From assembly GCA_036583965.1 (NCBI GenBank), contig JAZBQD010000030.1:82092800-82156799 (forward strand): a DNA stretch of 64,000 bases, read 5' to 3'. Origin of the DNA: Prunella strophiata (Eukaryota; Chordata; Aves; Passeriformes; Prunellidae). The translations under genes were made by a program, and so were the position numbers. The notes beneath the pieces were generated by a model, which saw only the letters and a list, made by a program, of their open reading frames with translations, was not told the DNA's origin and did not search any database. This document shows, piece by piece, positions 46,701 through 61,400 of the stretch. Within the stretch, counting starts at the first letter, position 1, and the number at the start of each line of letters is the position of its first letter.

Positions 46701-48721
46701 TAAGCTCAGCCTTGATGTCTGAATTTGACTGTCTAGGACTGCAATGAAATGCTGCCTTCTATCTGCATTACTGAGCTCACACAAGCTTCTGTGGTGTCTC
46801 TGTCCTATGGGTTACAAGAGGAAGGGTAGCCCTTGGCATACCCCAGCTCTCTTCAAGGACAGGACAACAGGCTGCAAATCAACTCAACTCAGTGCAGTCT
46901 TAAGCAGAAAAGTGAGGGGTGGTTTCATTTTCCAAAGGCTGGTGCAAGGAAGCTTGTTAGTGATGTGCAAGTCTGGTCTGAATGAGTAAGGAAGGCTTGC
47001 TGCCACTTTTGCCCATGGAAAACAACTTCTCTGCTAAATGACAGTGGCCACACATAGTTCTGGGGGTTTGGAGAATTTCAGCATCCTGACGAGGTGGTGC
47101 AAGACTGATTTTAAGTTATTTGCTCAGGAAGTACAGCAACGACTACTGTAAACAAACCATACCATTTCAGCTTTTCTGCAAGGAAAACAGATCTCTTCAG
47201 AGAGAACCTGTCCTTCACGCAGCAGGCAGAAGTGAGATAGCTAGTTCTGATAAGTGTGCATGATCATGCTGCTGAGAATCCATGCTAATTAACATCATGT
47301 CTGCTCACATTTGCTCTGCAGAATGACTTGGGAACACAGAAGAAAGCAGAGATTTCCCAGTTAATCCTGTAGCAGATGTTATAGTTCACCTACATTAATT
47401 GCAAACTCTGACGGGGACATTCTTTTCTAAGCTGATTTCCAAAAGTTGATTACAAAATCCTAATGTGATGAGTACAGCATATGTAGATCCAGCTCTGTGT
47501 CCTCCTGTATTAGGAGTGTGGTAAAAGCTCAGCACAGTATTTTAGCATGAACCTTTAGAACTGGGCTTCCAAGGCATGGTCATCACAATCATCTTAAAGT
47601 CCACCCTCCCCTGGCTTTATTACAATCTTTCATGTGAAGAATTTGCCTGTCTTTCCCATACCTTGTCTGTTAAATAGTCATACTAATCTGTTTGAGATAA
47701 AGAGAGTTCTGGCTTGTGATTCAGACTTACAGATGTTGTCTGTATGTTATTATAAGCTTTGACATGGTGGTGATCTTTTTTGCTTCATAAGCTGCATACC
47801 TAAATAAAACATAGTAATCATTGAATAACTTGTGGTCTACCTTTGGTTACAGGAAGTCTCTTTCTGTTAAGCTGCCCAGCTGCTGAATTCCATTAGTGAA
47901 GACTACATTTTAGGGTATACCTTGGAGTTTTGAAGAATTCAATTTTTTTCAAGTGAGGAACATTGGAGGCACTCCTATTAATCAAGTAAACTCACATATC
48001 AGACTTGCTGGGTAGTTCCAACAATGTATGTATGGATTTTCTACTACATTGTTCTTCAGCAGAACATCTTTTCTAGCAAACACCTCAAGGAATATTGCAA
48101 TCAGCTGGCTGTTCAGAGATCAATCTTTGTACCCTTGAGCACATACTGTACTCTGAAGCTGGAATGTCATGATAAAATTTTATTTCTATGTGGGTGCTTT
48201 TGAATGAGGTTTTACTGTGCAATGTTGTTTGAAAACTGAAAATGCATTGCAATGTATCTGAACTGGAGTTTTTTTTCCTTCAAACCAAGCAAAAGGATAC
48301 CATGATAATGGCCCCTATTTAACTACTTTCCTCTTGAAGCTTCACTTTCAACTGGCCATGTATTTACAAACTGTAAAGCCATTGTGCTCCTGGGACCTGG
48401 TTATTTAGTTCCAGGTGCTTACAGTATACCACCATAGTAATATGTTCTGTTTACTAAATATGTACCTTCCCAGCAGCAAAGCTACATCTGCAACCTCACT
48501 CATTACCTCTGAGAGCACACAGAAGCAGTCTGTCTGCTCTGGGAGAACAATGCTGGGATGCTGGGATTCCCAGCTGATGGCTAAACAGAGTTCTAGCTGA
48601 AGAGATCATGATAGGCTGATGCAAACTGTTCCTAGGGAGAGTCTACCAGACAGTGCATGATGGAAGAAGGCTTTCTATGATCAGGGCAGCTGCAGACACA
48701 GCTACTACAGTGATTAATATT
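43791..48721. other. Intergenic upstream of NIPA1, left part
   Basis: No gene, CR1 or LTR recognised. Short direct repeats occur (TTCTAACATACTTAA twice near 45,088-45,118) and TA-rich patches near 44,833-44,853. Open frames are short and unlike known proteins. Confidence 0.6.
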
Positions 48722-49242
48722 TGTTGTGGTCTAACCCCATCCAGCAATGAAGAACCACATAGCCAGGGTGGGAAAAAGAAGAGTAAAAGTGAGAAAACTC
48801 ATGTGTTAAGGACAGTTTAATAAGGGACAGAAAAGTAAGAAAATTGATGATGATAGTGGTGCTGATGACAATATCTAGAAGAAGTGTTGCAATTGCTCCC
48901 CCCTCACTGATCAATACTCAGTCATATCCTGAGCAGGGACCCTGGGCCAGCTCTCCCCAGCAGTTTATATGCTGAGCATGTTGCCCTGTGGTATGGGATA
49001 TCTCTTGGGCCAGTTTAGAGCAGCTGTTCCAGCTGTGTCCCCACACAACTTCTCGTGCCCCTCCAGCCCTCTTCCTGTCAGTGCATGAGAAGCTGAAATC
49101 TCCTTGACTTAGTATCAACACTACTTAGCAAGAACTAAAATCCTTGTGTGTTATCAACATTATTCTCATACTAAATTCAAAACACAACACTTTACCAGCT
49201 ACTTGAAAGATGATTAATTCTATCCCAGCAGAAACCAAGACA
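48722..49242 (-). mobile_element. Solo LTR, avian ERVL-type
   Basis: Minus-strand ends are TGTCTTGGTTTCTGCTGGGA and GGTTAGACCACAACA. The minus strand carries TATAAA (48,969-48,964) and ATTAAA, in the order expected of U3 and R. Internal stretches (CATGAGAAGCTGAAATC, TTATCAACATTATTCTCATA on +) are those of a common bird ERVL LTR. The flanks ATATT and GTATT form a 5-bp target duplication with one mismatch. No retroviral gene nearby. Confidence 0.88.
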
Positions 49243-52200
49243 GTATTTAATATTTAAAATAGTTAATATATAAAACATATGGTTAAAGAGTTGTAATGAA
49301 AGCCAGCTGTTGTAGTTATTGACCTATGCTGGCAGGTAACCATTTGGCATGAGGCTGATCTCACTGTGCTCAACAGATGTTCAGTGTTGTGCCATTATCT
49401 TTGCACATGCTGACCTTTTAATAAGACAAGGCTATATTCATTTGTATTAAATGTGGCATCAAGATCTCAGGCAAGGTCAGAATGGTACTGTCACCTTCTA
49501 GGGAAATTTATTTATCTTTAAATCCTGTCAGTGTCCATGATGAAAAGTCCTTTTTCATAGTAGTTAAAGTTATGTTATGTGATAGGTCAATATTAATGCC
49601 TTGTTGTACATCATAGATGCTGACATAACTGGGGCTTTAATGATGACTAAAATGTTTGGGTTGAATTTGGTCAGACTTCATGAAAAGCAGCTGACAGGAA
49701 TGCTGGCTTCTTAGGTGAAATTGGAAGTCATGTTTCTTGTCCTTAGCAGATGAAGAACAAGGAAGGTGGGACAACTGAACTACTGAATTTCTTCTTATTT
49801 TAGCTATTCTAGTTACATATTTGAGGCTCTCTTTGACATATATCTGTCTAAAGGACTTGTTTGATAATGTTTTTCCTCAAATACTTGCTCCAAAGGGTTT
49901 GGTCCCTCTCACAGTTCTACTGATAGTTGTCACAGTGTTATATTTATCCAGGGTACATGGAGATTGTGATTACTGGCACCCTGGCAACAACTGACTTTTG
50001 CACAAAAGGTATTAGGTGCTAAACTGTCAGAATGAGCCTGAAGAACAGGAATCCTTGTGCTTAGCTGTCACTAACTTTGAAGTGCTGAGAAATGTTTACT
50101 GGCTGTGTGAGATGTCCAGCAAATATTGCAGGAACCTTCAGGACAAGTCTTCCTATGTATAGACTGCAGAGAGATATGATGTCTTTGATGTATATCATAC
50201 TGTCTCTAGTTTACTGATTAAGAGTATTTTAATTATGATTTTAATAATGACCACTGCTGAAATGAGATCTTGTGGTAGAGAGTTATGGATGACCATAACA
50301 AATAATGGTGTCTCAGGTTTAATGATCTAATCTTAAATTCAATGAAATTATGAGGTTCCTTTGTCAAATAAATGTCACTTAAAAAAGGAAACAGAACAAA
50401 ACAACACTTTTTTAAAGGAACCTGTGAACAAAAGAGTATTTTTAAATCTTTTATTTCAGGACATCTTTCCTTCAAATGAGACTGCCTGCATAATAGCACT
50501 GTGAAAGGGAGATAAGATAATTGCTACTTCAGCAATAGAGCAGCAGGAGTGCCTGAAGCTCCCTCCTGTCTGAGATTTAGACAGTAGCTGGAACAGAATA
50601 ATTAAGAAACCTTAATGTTTCTTTTGGACTCTATTTGGCTGACTTCAGTTTTGACAACCCCCAAAATTAATATTTGGGAGACTTCCCTCTTTGGGACCTT
50701 AAATAAATAATTGTTTTGTCTGGTTTTTTTTTGTTTGTTCCTCCCCCTTGCCTTCCACCATTCCTTTTAACATCTTCTGTTATACTCAGGGACAACAACA
50801 GGTACTGAAACATCTGCCATGTTAGAACAGGGAAGGCTTTCAGCCATGGCTGTTAGAATTTCCTCAAAAATAAAAAAAAACTATCAACTGATCTGAATGA
50901 GAAAAACAGTAATAGCAGAATCATAGCCATAGCTTGCCTTGCTGCTGCAAGGTGGGCTACCACCACACAGTGGCTCGAGCAAATGATCTCTGTGCTGAGA
51001 AAAAGTGGATGGAAATGTTTTTTTCTAGCAAGTAAGAAAACAGCCTGCTATTTGCAGTAGTGCTTAAAGCAAATACATGTGAACACTTGCTGATCTGAGC
51101 TGTGAAATGAATGCATTACAGTTAGGCTCTGAGATTCAGGACTGAGCTCTTCTCAGTATTTAAGTTTGGGCAAGTGGACCTACCAACAGCGGTGTGGTGA
51201 GAAGAAAGTGGCACACTTAAGTGTCACCTGAGCATCTGGACTCTGAGCCTTCTTTTCCACTGGTTCACTAATGTTTGGGCATATTTTTCCATGCACAGAG
51301 GATTGCAAGTAGGAGCATACAGGCTTTTAAGTACCCAGCAATTATTCCTTAGTGAATGTGCAGAGGAGAGCTAGCTCTAACCCGTGGGGATAAATAAGTC
51401 TAACATGTCTGGCATTCAAGCCTCAACACCCCAGGGCAACATGTTCTTCTTGGTCACACCATTGTCAGTCATGTGGGAAAACATCAGTCTCTGTCACTCC
51501 TGGGAGCAGGATGATCCTCTGTCTTGATGAGCTGTTGTCTTCTACCTGCCTTCTGAGGTTTTTTCCTCAGTTATCTAACTTTCACATCAGCACTGCTCTC
51601 TTGAGGCCTTGAGTTAATAATGAATATGAGTCAACACTTTCACTTTTTTTTTTTGTGTTTGTGTGTGTTTTGTTTTGTTTTATGTGTGCTTTTCTTATCC
51701 TGCCTGGTTTTCTCATTGCCTGACAGCAATTTTCTTCACTAAAGCTACACATCTTAATTCATTAATAGGATGCTGGGCTGTGGGCTACTGTTTATGATAT
51801 TTGGAGAGGAAGAAGAAGCATTTTAGCACAGCTATTCTCAAACTGATAATGGATGCTTCATTAGGGATCTGGGGAATACATCTTCTGGTGGGGGAAGATG
51901 GCCTATCCCTGGGGAGCTGCTGAAAGATGAACAGGGGAGGTAGGAAAACAAGAAAATTACCTGGGAGCAAAGTGCTTAAAAGGCTCCCTTCACCAAAAAA
52001 GTGTAGCTGAGGCAATCTGTGGATTTTGAGAGCTGCAGGGAAAAGCCTCCTTCTTCTATTGTCTCCTTGTCCTGCTCAGGGGTGCTGGTTTGGCTCTGTG
52101 GCTTGCAGCAGTTGCAGCCTTCTCCTGACTCCTTTCTCAGCCTGGCTGGCAGGGGCTTCTTTGTCCCCTTCTCCCTGTGCCCTCTGCTTGCCATCTTCCC

Positions 52201-55200
52201 TACACTCCAGCCAGCACTCACCCTGCATCCATCCAAACCAAAAGCAGCTCTTATGGGGGAGGAGTATCCAAAATGCAGAACACACTTATGGTGAGGGGGA
52301 TGTAGAAAAGCAATCTGAGGACTGCTGGCTCAGTGTGTCTTCTTCCACACTGCAGAGGAAAAGGCAGCATTTCTCTGCATTCCAAAATAGCATGGCAACA
52401 TTTGAATGCCCAAATGCCACTGTGTGCATATGTGACAGGGGTTCTCCTCTGTCACAGGAAATTCCTCTGTAAGGGCCAAGTTGTGCAAGTACCTGTCTGG
52501 CTCCCAGGGAAAAAAGCTAGGGAACCTGGGAGAACAGATGTCCACTCTGAAGAAATTACAGGCATCATCTCCCCACCTTCTCTGTCCCCTCCTGGCTGTG
52601 CTCCAGCCTGTCAGGCTTGCCTAGCAGTCACTTGGGTGTCAATTTTGCAGTGCACTGCTGTTGTTGAGCTCCCGCTGTCCTTTGGGGTGGTGCTCGGCGG
52701 TGCTCCCTCCAACAGAGGGAGCCTTAGCTCTATCTCCTGTCACCCACCACATGACAAGAACTACAATCTGCATCATTCATGCAAAACCTATCAGCCAGGA
52801 AAACTGTAATTTTGGCTGCTGGTCTTCGCTTGTTGTTCAAATTTTGACAGAGTCCCTCTCCTTTGTCTGAGGTTTCAGAGCTCCCTCTCTGCTGTTTTTT
52901 GGTGGATTTTTTTCCCCCTGGGATTTATTTTTAAACTTCAAACTCTTCTCTTCTACTCCTCTAAGTATTTTTGGTTGCTTACTTGTGTTCCAATGACTAA
53001 TGTCTCTGAAAGGGTGTAACCTTGTGTTTTCTATCTCCTTTCTAGTCAGACACCTAAATATTACTGCAATAGGTTACCTACAGTGAAATGCAGAGAAAAT
53101 GGGAGATCAATATAGATTATTGGACATTTATGCAACAGAAGTCATTATCTTTGACCCCATACCTATATGCTATAATTAACTGAACAATGTCCTTGCTACA
53201 AGACTATTTTTCTTTAGTTTAAGGAATACTTACAATGTGAATCAGCAACTTAACAGTAGCATGTGTATTTTTATAGTCAGTTTGAAAGTCTGGACAGTTC
53301 AGATGGCCCATGTGGGTTAAACATAAATTTTGTTTAAAATGGTGCTGCAGAAAAGAAATGCCCAAATTTTACCTTTCCATGCAATTTTAATTTGACCCTC
53401 TAGTGAAAGTGTGTGCTGATATAACAATATTGCATCAGAAACCTATGAATCACTGAACCTGTACAAGAAGGATGGAGTCAGGAAGGAGACTGCTATGAGA
53501 CAGAGATCTTCCCTTCTTGAAGAAGCTGAAAGATGTCAGATGCTTAGGGGTGCAGATGGACAGGACTGTCATTTTCTTTAACACCTGTGGGGTGGCTGGA
53601 CTGTCCTGTACTGCTGTCAGGGCCTATGAGCTATTTCATAGCAGTGTGTGCTCCCAGCCAGCTCCCTGACATGCCTGAACTGTTTGAATCTCCAAGAATG
53701 AGACCTGATTTGTCACCCTCCCTTTGCTAGTCACCACTGTGCCCTGTTTGCTCAGCTCAGGGACTGTGCCCTGCTGGAGAAGGCACTGCCTGCCCTGTGG
53801 TCACCCTCAGCTCCTGGCTTGCCTTCCTGACAGAGCAGCTCTGCTGCTGCTGCTCCCTGGCAGGTCTTCCAGAGCCATGGAGCCTGGTCCCCAGCAAGAA
53901 AATGTGTCAGCAATGGCAGTGAAAGGGGGCAATTCTGACATTAAAAACTGCATGCCAGCCAGGGGGGGCAGCATCTGGCCTCATGAGAAAAAAATTGTTA
54001 CAGAGAATAGGCTGATCACTGTCACTAACAGGCTGGAAGAATTATTTTTTTAATTGAAGTTTTTGCCAAGTACAAAATTGGCACAACAAAATGTCACCCA
54101 GTCATGGCATGCAAACAAAATTTTATGGTACTGAGCAACTTCATTTTTAAAGGTCATTGCATTCTGATTCTCATATCCTGCATTTTTGACAACTAATAGG
54201 CAGTACCTCCTTTATTAATTTTCTTAAAAATAATAGAGGTAAACATGCAGTTTGCATTTTAAAGTCTGAAATTCATTGAGGAACTAAACAGGTATGAAAT
54301 GACAGCATAGAAAATTTTAATACATGCACTTTCTAAGTAAATCATTGCTTCAGAAAGATGACTACATTTATTAGCTTCAGATTTAGCCATTTTTGATCCA
54401 TGCCTATGGTTCCAAATATCTAAACTTACCATCAGCTTAGCTAGTCCTGTATTTAAATAGTTGATAGGACTTGGATGGCTCTCTACTTCCCCATTTCTGT
54501 GCTGCATCTAACAGGCTTGGGAAGACTAGGATAAAACAATGTTGTTATCATAAGTCTGTTGTTATCATAACTCTATGCTCTTTGCAAAAAGAAATATTAG
54601 AATTTTTGCCTGACATTATTACCATGAAAAACTGATTAGTGAAATAGCAGAGTAAATTCTGGAAAATGCTTTCTCTTCTCAGCATCCCTTGTTTTTGTTG
54701 CTCCTGTGCACGTTCCTCCCACAATGTGGAGCTCTGTCACAAGGGAAATAGGTGGATGGGTTGGTAAATCCTAAACTTGCACTGAAGAGCAGCCCTATGC
54801 TGAATTCTTGGGCAGTAGGCCAACATTTTGGAGGGAAAGATGGTTCTTTAATAGGAAAGCATCAGTGCTATATTTAACACCTTGTTCTAATGCCTTAAAT
54901 AATTTTCTATACACTTAGGGAAGGAAATGTAGTGTTTAAGGTAAGCCATCTGTTGTAAACCATCAGCCAAATACTTTCAGCTCTCAGGGTTGCAGCCCTT
55001 GGTTCCCAGGGATCCTCTTCCCTTTCTTGCCCAGCATGAATCTGAATTTTTATAAATTATGGCTCCCTCAAAGGCAAGATACTGGAAAGCTCAAATACAC
55101 AGGCAGCTCTTGTGAAATAGGCAAAAAATAGGTTCTTGAATGCATCTATGAAAGGAATACTTTATGTTCCTTTCAGAGAGATAATTCACTTAATCCTTCA

Positions 55201-57829
55201 GAACAAAGGCAAGAGCTGACCCCAAACCCTGACAAATCTCATTTTAAGCCATTCCAGAATAGCTTCCTTAGGCCAGCAGCTGTACCTGTACTACATGGTT
55301 TGCTGTACCTGCATAGACTGATTACACCAGTGTGTAGGTTTCCTCCCATCCTTTCTGGCAAGGGAGAGCTAAGGCGTCTGAAACATTTTTGATGGTTGTA
55401 CAGGTCTTGATATATTTTATTCTTGTGCTATGTGACTATGCAAATGGAGAATGCCATTATGAGTATGATGTAGTATCCCTGTAATTGAATTATTTTTAAC
55501 TTGCCTGTGCTTCAACATGGGAATACTGCATGTTATGTACCTAAGAGAAAGTTATGTCAGTGGGCAGCAGGGAGAAAAGCTGCCTGCTTACCTCCTCCCT
55601 AGCTGCTGAGTTTTGATCACACTGGTCCCTGTGGCAGCAAGGCAGAAGGGACTGGCTCCTGCTCTGTACCAGCAGAACAATCTGGCAGGCAAAGTGGGCA
55701 GAAAGGGAGTCAAGGCTGAAAGAAGTGTGGAGATGGGCAAGAAACTCTGGTTGAAATGGGGAATCTGTCTCCACAGAAGGCAGTCCCATCAGCATGCTTC
55801 AGAGGTCATGGGAGTGAGTTCCCATACATTCTTCTCTGGGTGCTCCTGAATTTGTTTAAGAAAAATCCTGGCTGTGAGGTGCTTTTAGACTTCAGGGCTA
55901 TGGGAGAGACCCCACGGCTCGTAGGACACATTTTCAAGTCTTTTTAATGTGGTTCACCTGGCAGATCTGATGCTGGGCGATCACACAAGATTCACACAGA
56001 AGCCATTTGGCATGTTTATTCCAGGAATGCTCAGCCACTGGAATTGTAACTGGTGAAATTATAGTGTTGAAAACATCATTGATGTTCAGGTGGGATAAAG
56101 CCTTAGATGTATCCATGAGAAGAGAAACATCTGGAGAAGAACAAAGGATTTACTTGTTCTTCTACTGAAAGAGCTTCAGGGCTTCACAGTGCTTGATGCC
56201 TCTGGGGCTTTTTCTGTTTCAAAGGATAAGTTGGGTAGGTTGTTGCTCTTTACTGGTAATTTTTGGTACTGTGTGTAAGTGCTCAGTAATGTCCAAGATG
56301 TTTATGGTCTAGTCTGTGCTGAAAAATTAATCAGCTATACAATCTTTTATACAATTGTTTCACTTTCTTGTAACTTTAAATGATGCATTTCTGCTCAAAC
56401 TTCTCAGTCTCAACCCAAGGGACACTGAGTTAAAATTAGAGGATCTTATTTTTTGATAGTTTCTTGTACTGAGAATTTAACTGTAAGCAATACTACTGTT
56501 ATATTTCTGCCTTAACAGAAACTTAAGACCTGTGTGGTTAACAAAGCTAAAGCTTAAAAAAGTGATGCATCAAACGCTGAGACAGAATCAAATGTAGATG
56601 ATTCCTTACAGTATTAACCTATGTGCAAATATATGTGTAGCCTGTTACTCCTAAAGACTAGGTGAAAGCATCTAAAGAAAGGAAGTGCCAGCTGGGAATT
56701 TCCATTTGTCCAGGTTTCCTTCAGGCCCTTCCCTGCAGCCCAAAGCAGAGGCTAGCAGGGAAGAAGATTGGAGGCTGAAGACAGGCAGGATTAGATGACA
56801 GTTAATTATCCCCTTCCTTCTCAAGGACCCTTTGCTGTCCATAAATATTGAAGCTGAATTCTCTTCTGGAGCACTTCTTGCCTTTGAGGAGCAGGATTTG
56901 CAGGAGTTTTGCTTTTAGTAAATGAGTGGATGGTGCTGAGGAGAATGGATGTGCCTTTGAGAGGCTGGGTCTATCTGTAGCAGAAGCTAAAACCAGCACA
57001 GGCAGGTGAGTCCCTGGTAGCACAATGTGGGAGAGCAAGGGTGCCTAGAAGGGCAGCCAGGTACAGCCCTTGCTGCTTCTTACTCGTAGGTACACACATG
57101 TCACTAATAGCCTCTTCCTCCCTTGGTAAAATAAAACTTGAGGAAAATGGCTATTAACACAGACAAGCATTCTTTCCCTGTTCCTCACAAATAGTCTTTC
57201 CACCCCAAAATCCAGTTCCTGCAAAATTATTATATGAGTAAATGGCATGGAAATGAGACCTATTTGAAGGAAAAATGCTTTTTCCATTTGCATAATTCCG
57301 TTTTTTTCCCTTTTTCTCCTCAAATTTCAAGTACAGACTGAAGTTGATTTTTTTCCCAACTAACGTAATTATCTCCTTTTTGGACTAGAAAAGAACCTGG
57401 TTATCTCTGAGAGGATGGAGGTAAAAAATTAACTCAAGCAACAATTTTAGTAAGACCGATGCTGGCAGAGGGCACTGAATCATTTATTTTCCTGCTCATA
57501 GTGGAATCTTACATATAAATCAATAATTACATTTCTTGGCTCAATCTTTACTGTGATGAAGCAGGAGCAATATCTGAGGCTGCTGAAAATGTGCTGCAAT
57601 ACAACAACTGTAGAGTGAAGGAGCAGAAACTGTGCATGAGTGGTGCCCAGAGCAGCAGCTGGGCTGGGACTAATGCACGCCATGTGCTAAACCTAGCTTA
57701 AAATTTCAGGTTGATGCTACTAGGATAATGTTCAATGGGAATTTTGCAATTATAAATGGCTGGGTTTTTTTATTAACTTTTAAAGGCTGTTGCAGGAACA
57801 GCTGCAGTTACAAGACTAATTAAAGATGA
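49243..57829. other. Intergenic, middle part
   Basis: 8.6 kb with no recognised gene. A GC-richer patch at about 52,020-52,800 gives overlapping open frames in several frames, none resembling a known protein. A short direct repeat GTTGTTATCATAA occurs twice near 54,541-54,570. Confidence 0.6.
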
Positions 57830-58491
57830 TGTCCTGGTTTAGGGCAAATCTGGGAGGAAGCTCCAAAAGAGGTCCCTCTAGAAAGCAGATTCAAGTGGCC
57901 ACTCCCCCCTACTGGTTTGGGAAACTATTTCCTTGGAGAAAAGTGGAAAAAACCTGTTTATTTAACAAGCAAAATATTCACAAGCATAAAAAATGAATAA
58001 TGTTAAACAATGGAACCTCTTGCTGTTGTGAGGAGATGGCAAATTCAGAAAGTCTTGGTCGTGGAGCTTGGCTTGCCCAGTCTCTTATCAGTCATCTTGT
58101 GCTGGAAAATGCCACGTCCTGGGTGCCAGTGGGCCACAGGTGTGAGCTCCTGGGGCTCTTCTGGGTTTTCAGTCCAGAGCAGGTTTGAACAGTTCCAAGA
58201 AAAAGAAAAACCACAGTCTGGGGAACTTCTCTGCCTCAGCTAGCTAAAAATAAAACTAACTAAAAAGCAAAGGAGAGCTCTCTCCCACATGTCCATGCTG
58301 CAGACAACACAGGCTGTGAGAAGGAAAACTCTTATCTCTAATGTTTTTGAATGCAACTGCCTCACACATTCCACCACCTCTCCTTCTTCCCCCCTTCACT
58401 CTCAGATCTAGTTTCAAAGGAGCAAAACATATTTCTGGGCTAAACAGATGAATGGGGATACAATTCAGCACCATAAAGTCATTGCAGGACA
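57830..58491. mobile_element. Solo LTR with perfect 5-bp target duplication
   Basis: It starts TGTCCTGGTTTAGGG and ends ATTGCAGGACA, giving a 7-bp terminal inverted repeat TGTCCTG/CAGGACA. It is flanked on both sides by GATGA (57825-57829 and 58492-58496). The 662-bp length and TGTCCTGGTTT start fit avian ERVL LTRs. Orientation is uncertain because AATAAA occurs on both strands (58,249-58,254 on +, 57,962-57,957 on -). Confidence 0.88.
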
Positions 58492-61400
58492 GATGAACAA
58501 TAGCTAGATTTGAATTAAGAGAGAACTGAGCTCTCAAAACAGTCACAAACAAATATATATCTCTGAAAAGCATGATAAAGAAATAAAAGCAGGAAGCCAA
58601 GATATGATATGACTCAAATTCATTTCCTTAGAAAGACAGCTAGCATTGGCATTGATCCAGAAATATAGCTTAAAAAGGCTGAAAGAAATATTAAGAAACA
58701 AACCAGTCTGAAGCATAATTGTGTGGATGTTTTGATAAAGTGGAAGGGATTGTGGAAAGATGATGGTTGAGGGAAATAGGCTGAGCTCCTTTATTTTAAA
58801 GAAAAAGTTCAACCTATTTTTCATTATGATTGAAACAAAAAAATCTAAGTCATATTGGGCAATGGGTGTGGATAACTTTATTAGCCCTGTCTCTATCCAG
58901 TAGGTAAGGTACTTTCCTGCTGTGCCATGGATGAGGGGCTAGTGCAGCAGCACCATTTCCATCTTCTCTGGCACAAAGAAGAAGAAACTCTTAAGAGCTG
59001 CCCCGATATCTCCTGTGTAGCATACTACACAAGCCAGTTACCCTTGTGCAAAAAGGCCATAATGTGTGCAGGAAAGGGAGGACCTGCTCTGGAAGTCTCC
59101 TGGCTATAACTTTTGAAGAATTTATGCCAAGCCTTGTAGTGTCATCCTGTTAGTGGTGCAGACCTAGGTGTAAAATGGTTATCTGAATTGTCTTACAGGC
59201 TCCATAGAGTCAGCCCTTTGGGGCTGCAGACTTAAATTCCAGTCTGTCAACTCCATAGAACCTATGTAAGCAGTTCTATCCAACAAGTGTGTGCATCCCA
59301 TTGTGCTGGTTGCATTCTCCAGTGCTCCTCTGACCTCATGGTATCATTAAAATCTCCATTCTTTTCTTCCAGGAGTCAAAAGATGTGGAATTAGGATTCC
59401 TTCAGAATCACCTTTTCATGGATACTCTGGAATTAGCAGGTCTAAGTTAATTCTCACAAAGTTATTTGAGACAATCTCTGCATTGGTTATACAAATACAT
59501 CTGGAAACACTGTGGAAATTATAGGAAGAATGAGGTGTTAGTGTTTGTCTGGCCTTAGGATGTGTCATCTACCCTTTTTGGATAACTACATGTGTTGGAT
59601 TTACACTGATGCTAGGCAAAAAGAACAGGGAAAAAACTGCTATAGCATTTCTGAAGGTCTGATCAATTCAGTAAGGACTAGGAACATTCCAGATTCATGA
59701 ATTTATTGAAGCACCAGGCAAGCAAGTTCAGGATTGTGGGTGGTAAATGCACCAGCTACAGAGTGTTCATATGTGTCACCATAGAAAGATTAGTAAGATC
59801 TAATCATGCTATATATTTATAAATTAATATTCCCAGCTGTGTTCCAATGCAGATGGAGATGCAAAGCTTGTAAAGGCTTCCCTTTGGGAGAAGAGCAGAC
59901 AGAGATGTTTTTCCCCTTCAACCCTTTCTGCCTGAAGCCCCCCTTTTATATGATAATTTTGGGTCTGTCCCAGTAGGATGGAACAATCGTGTTATTTGGT
60001 CATACGTTCTTTACACATCCCATATTCTCCTTCATTTGCATCTCAAGGGGTGAGTAAGTAACATTAATATGTTAATGGAGCTTAATGAGGGTCTCAGTTA
60101 CTTTTGGTCAAAATTTATACTTGGCAAAAGAGGTACAATAAACACTTTGATCCTCTTCCTCCATGTACTGAGGCAGCAGTAGGGCCATCTGACCTTTATC
60201 AGAGTATCTTTGTGCACATCTTGATCTCCTCAACAAACCAGATTTATAACAAGGCTTATTTTCCCAACCAGCCTCATCAATTCTTCACCACCTTAAAGCA
60301 ACACTGGTGTTCTGACCATTGGCCACACAGAAGGACAGCACAAGAGCCCTGCTCTCATGGGGCAGAGAAACTCACACTGTTACATAATTGGGGTTTCATC
60401 AAATTTGACCCAAGAACAAAAAAGGCAATGAAAAGGGTGTGAGCTGAGAAAGAAGAGGAAGGGTAAGTGTATTGTCAAAAGCAGTTTGCTGTGAGTAGGA
60501 TGGAGCACCTCAGTGAACAAGCATCTGAATGTGCAATCTTGATATGGCAGAGCAAAGAGGACTTCCAGAAATAGGCAATGTGACACAGAACAGGATGTCT
60601 GTATGATGTGTTCTATATAACATAAGGAAACAGGAGATGCTGCTCTGCTCATAATGTTTCATAAGCATGTTGAAAAGCCAGTGATTTAGAAAAGGGCTTG
60701 TAAATTATTTGAGAGATAAGAGGAAACGTCTGAAAGTGAACACTTTCAAAAACTTCCTTTACATCCCTACAGGAAATCAAACAGCGATTTGATCAAAACA
60801 TGTAATCCCTTCCTTATGGTGAGGAGGCATTGATGTTCTTCAGTTCTGTGGGAAAACCAGCAAGAATAAGTAGTTACTAGTTAACATAGATGTATTTCTT
60901 TGATTTTGTTTTGCAGAGGTAATGACCTGCTGGAGTGAACTCCCAATGGAAGACCATGAGTCTCCAATGGAAGCTCATGGTCCAACATGTGAGCTGCCCA
61001 GCAAAGGAAAGGGAGAGAGCTGTGGCAGCAGGGCAGGTAGGGACAGTGACCTCACTGACAAGGGGTGAGGGTAACCAGGCTCATCCAACAGTCCAGATCA
61101 CTGTACAAGACTGAAATGATAAATCAAGTCTAAGGTCAAGCCTTGAAATCAAGACAGCAAGTCAAGGTCTGGGTCACTGGTAAACACTAGGCATGGTAGA
61201 GCTGACATGTAGCTGAGGCAGAGACCAAGGACAAGAGTCTCATCTTGAAAGGCATCTCTAGAGAGAAGAAGAATGGTCCCACCAATGAGACTTCTTACAG
61301 TTCCTGGTTCAAGGCTGGACAGCTGCACAACCTGGGGCCCAAGCAGTCAAACCCCTGGGAAATGGAGGAGGATATACTCAGCCCCTGACACATCTTTGAT

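Noticed and set aside
52019..52809. Overlapping frames up to 158 codons in a GC-richer intergenic patch
   Set aside because: Several frames on both strands are open together, with no family motif; composition explains them.
53724..54053. 109-codon frame with Leu-rich start resembling a signal peptide
   Set aside because: The hydrophobic run comes from CTG repeats; nothing downstream resembles a secreted protein.
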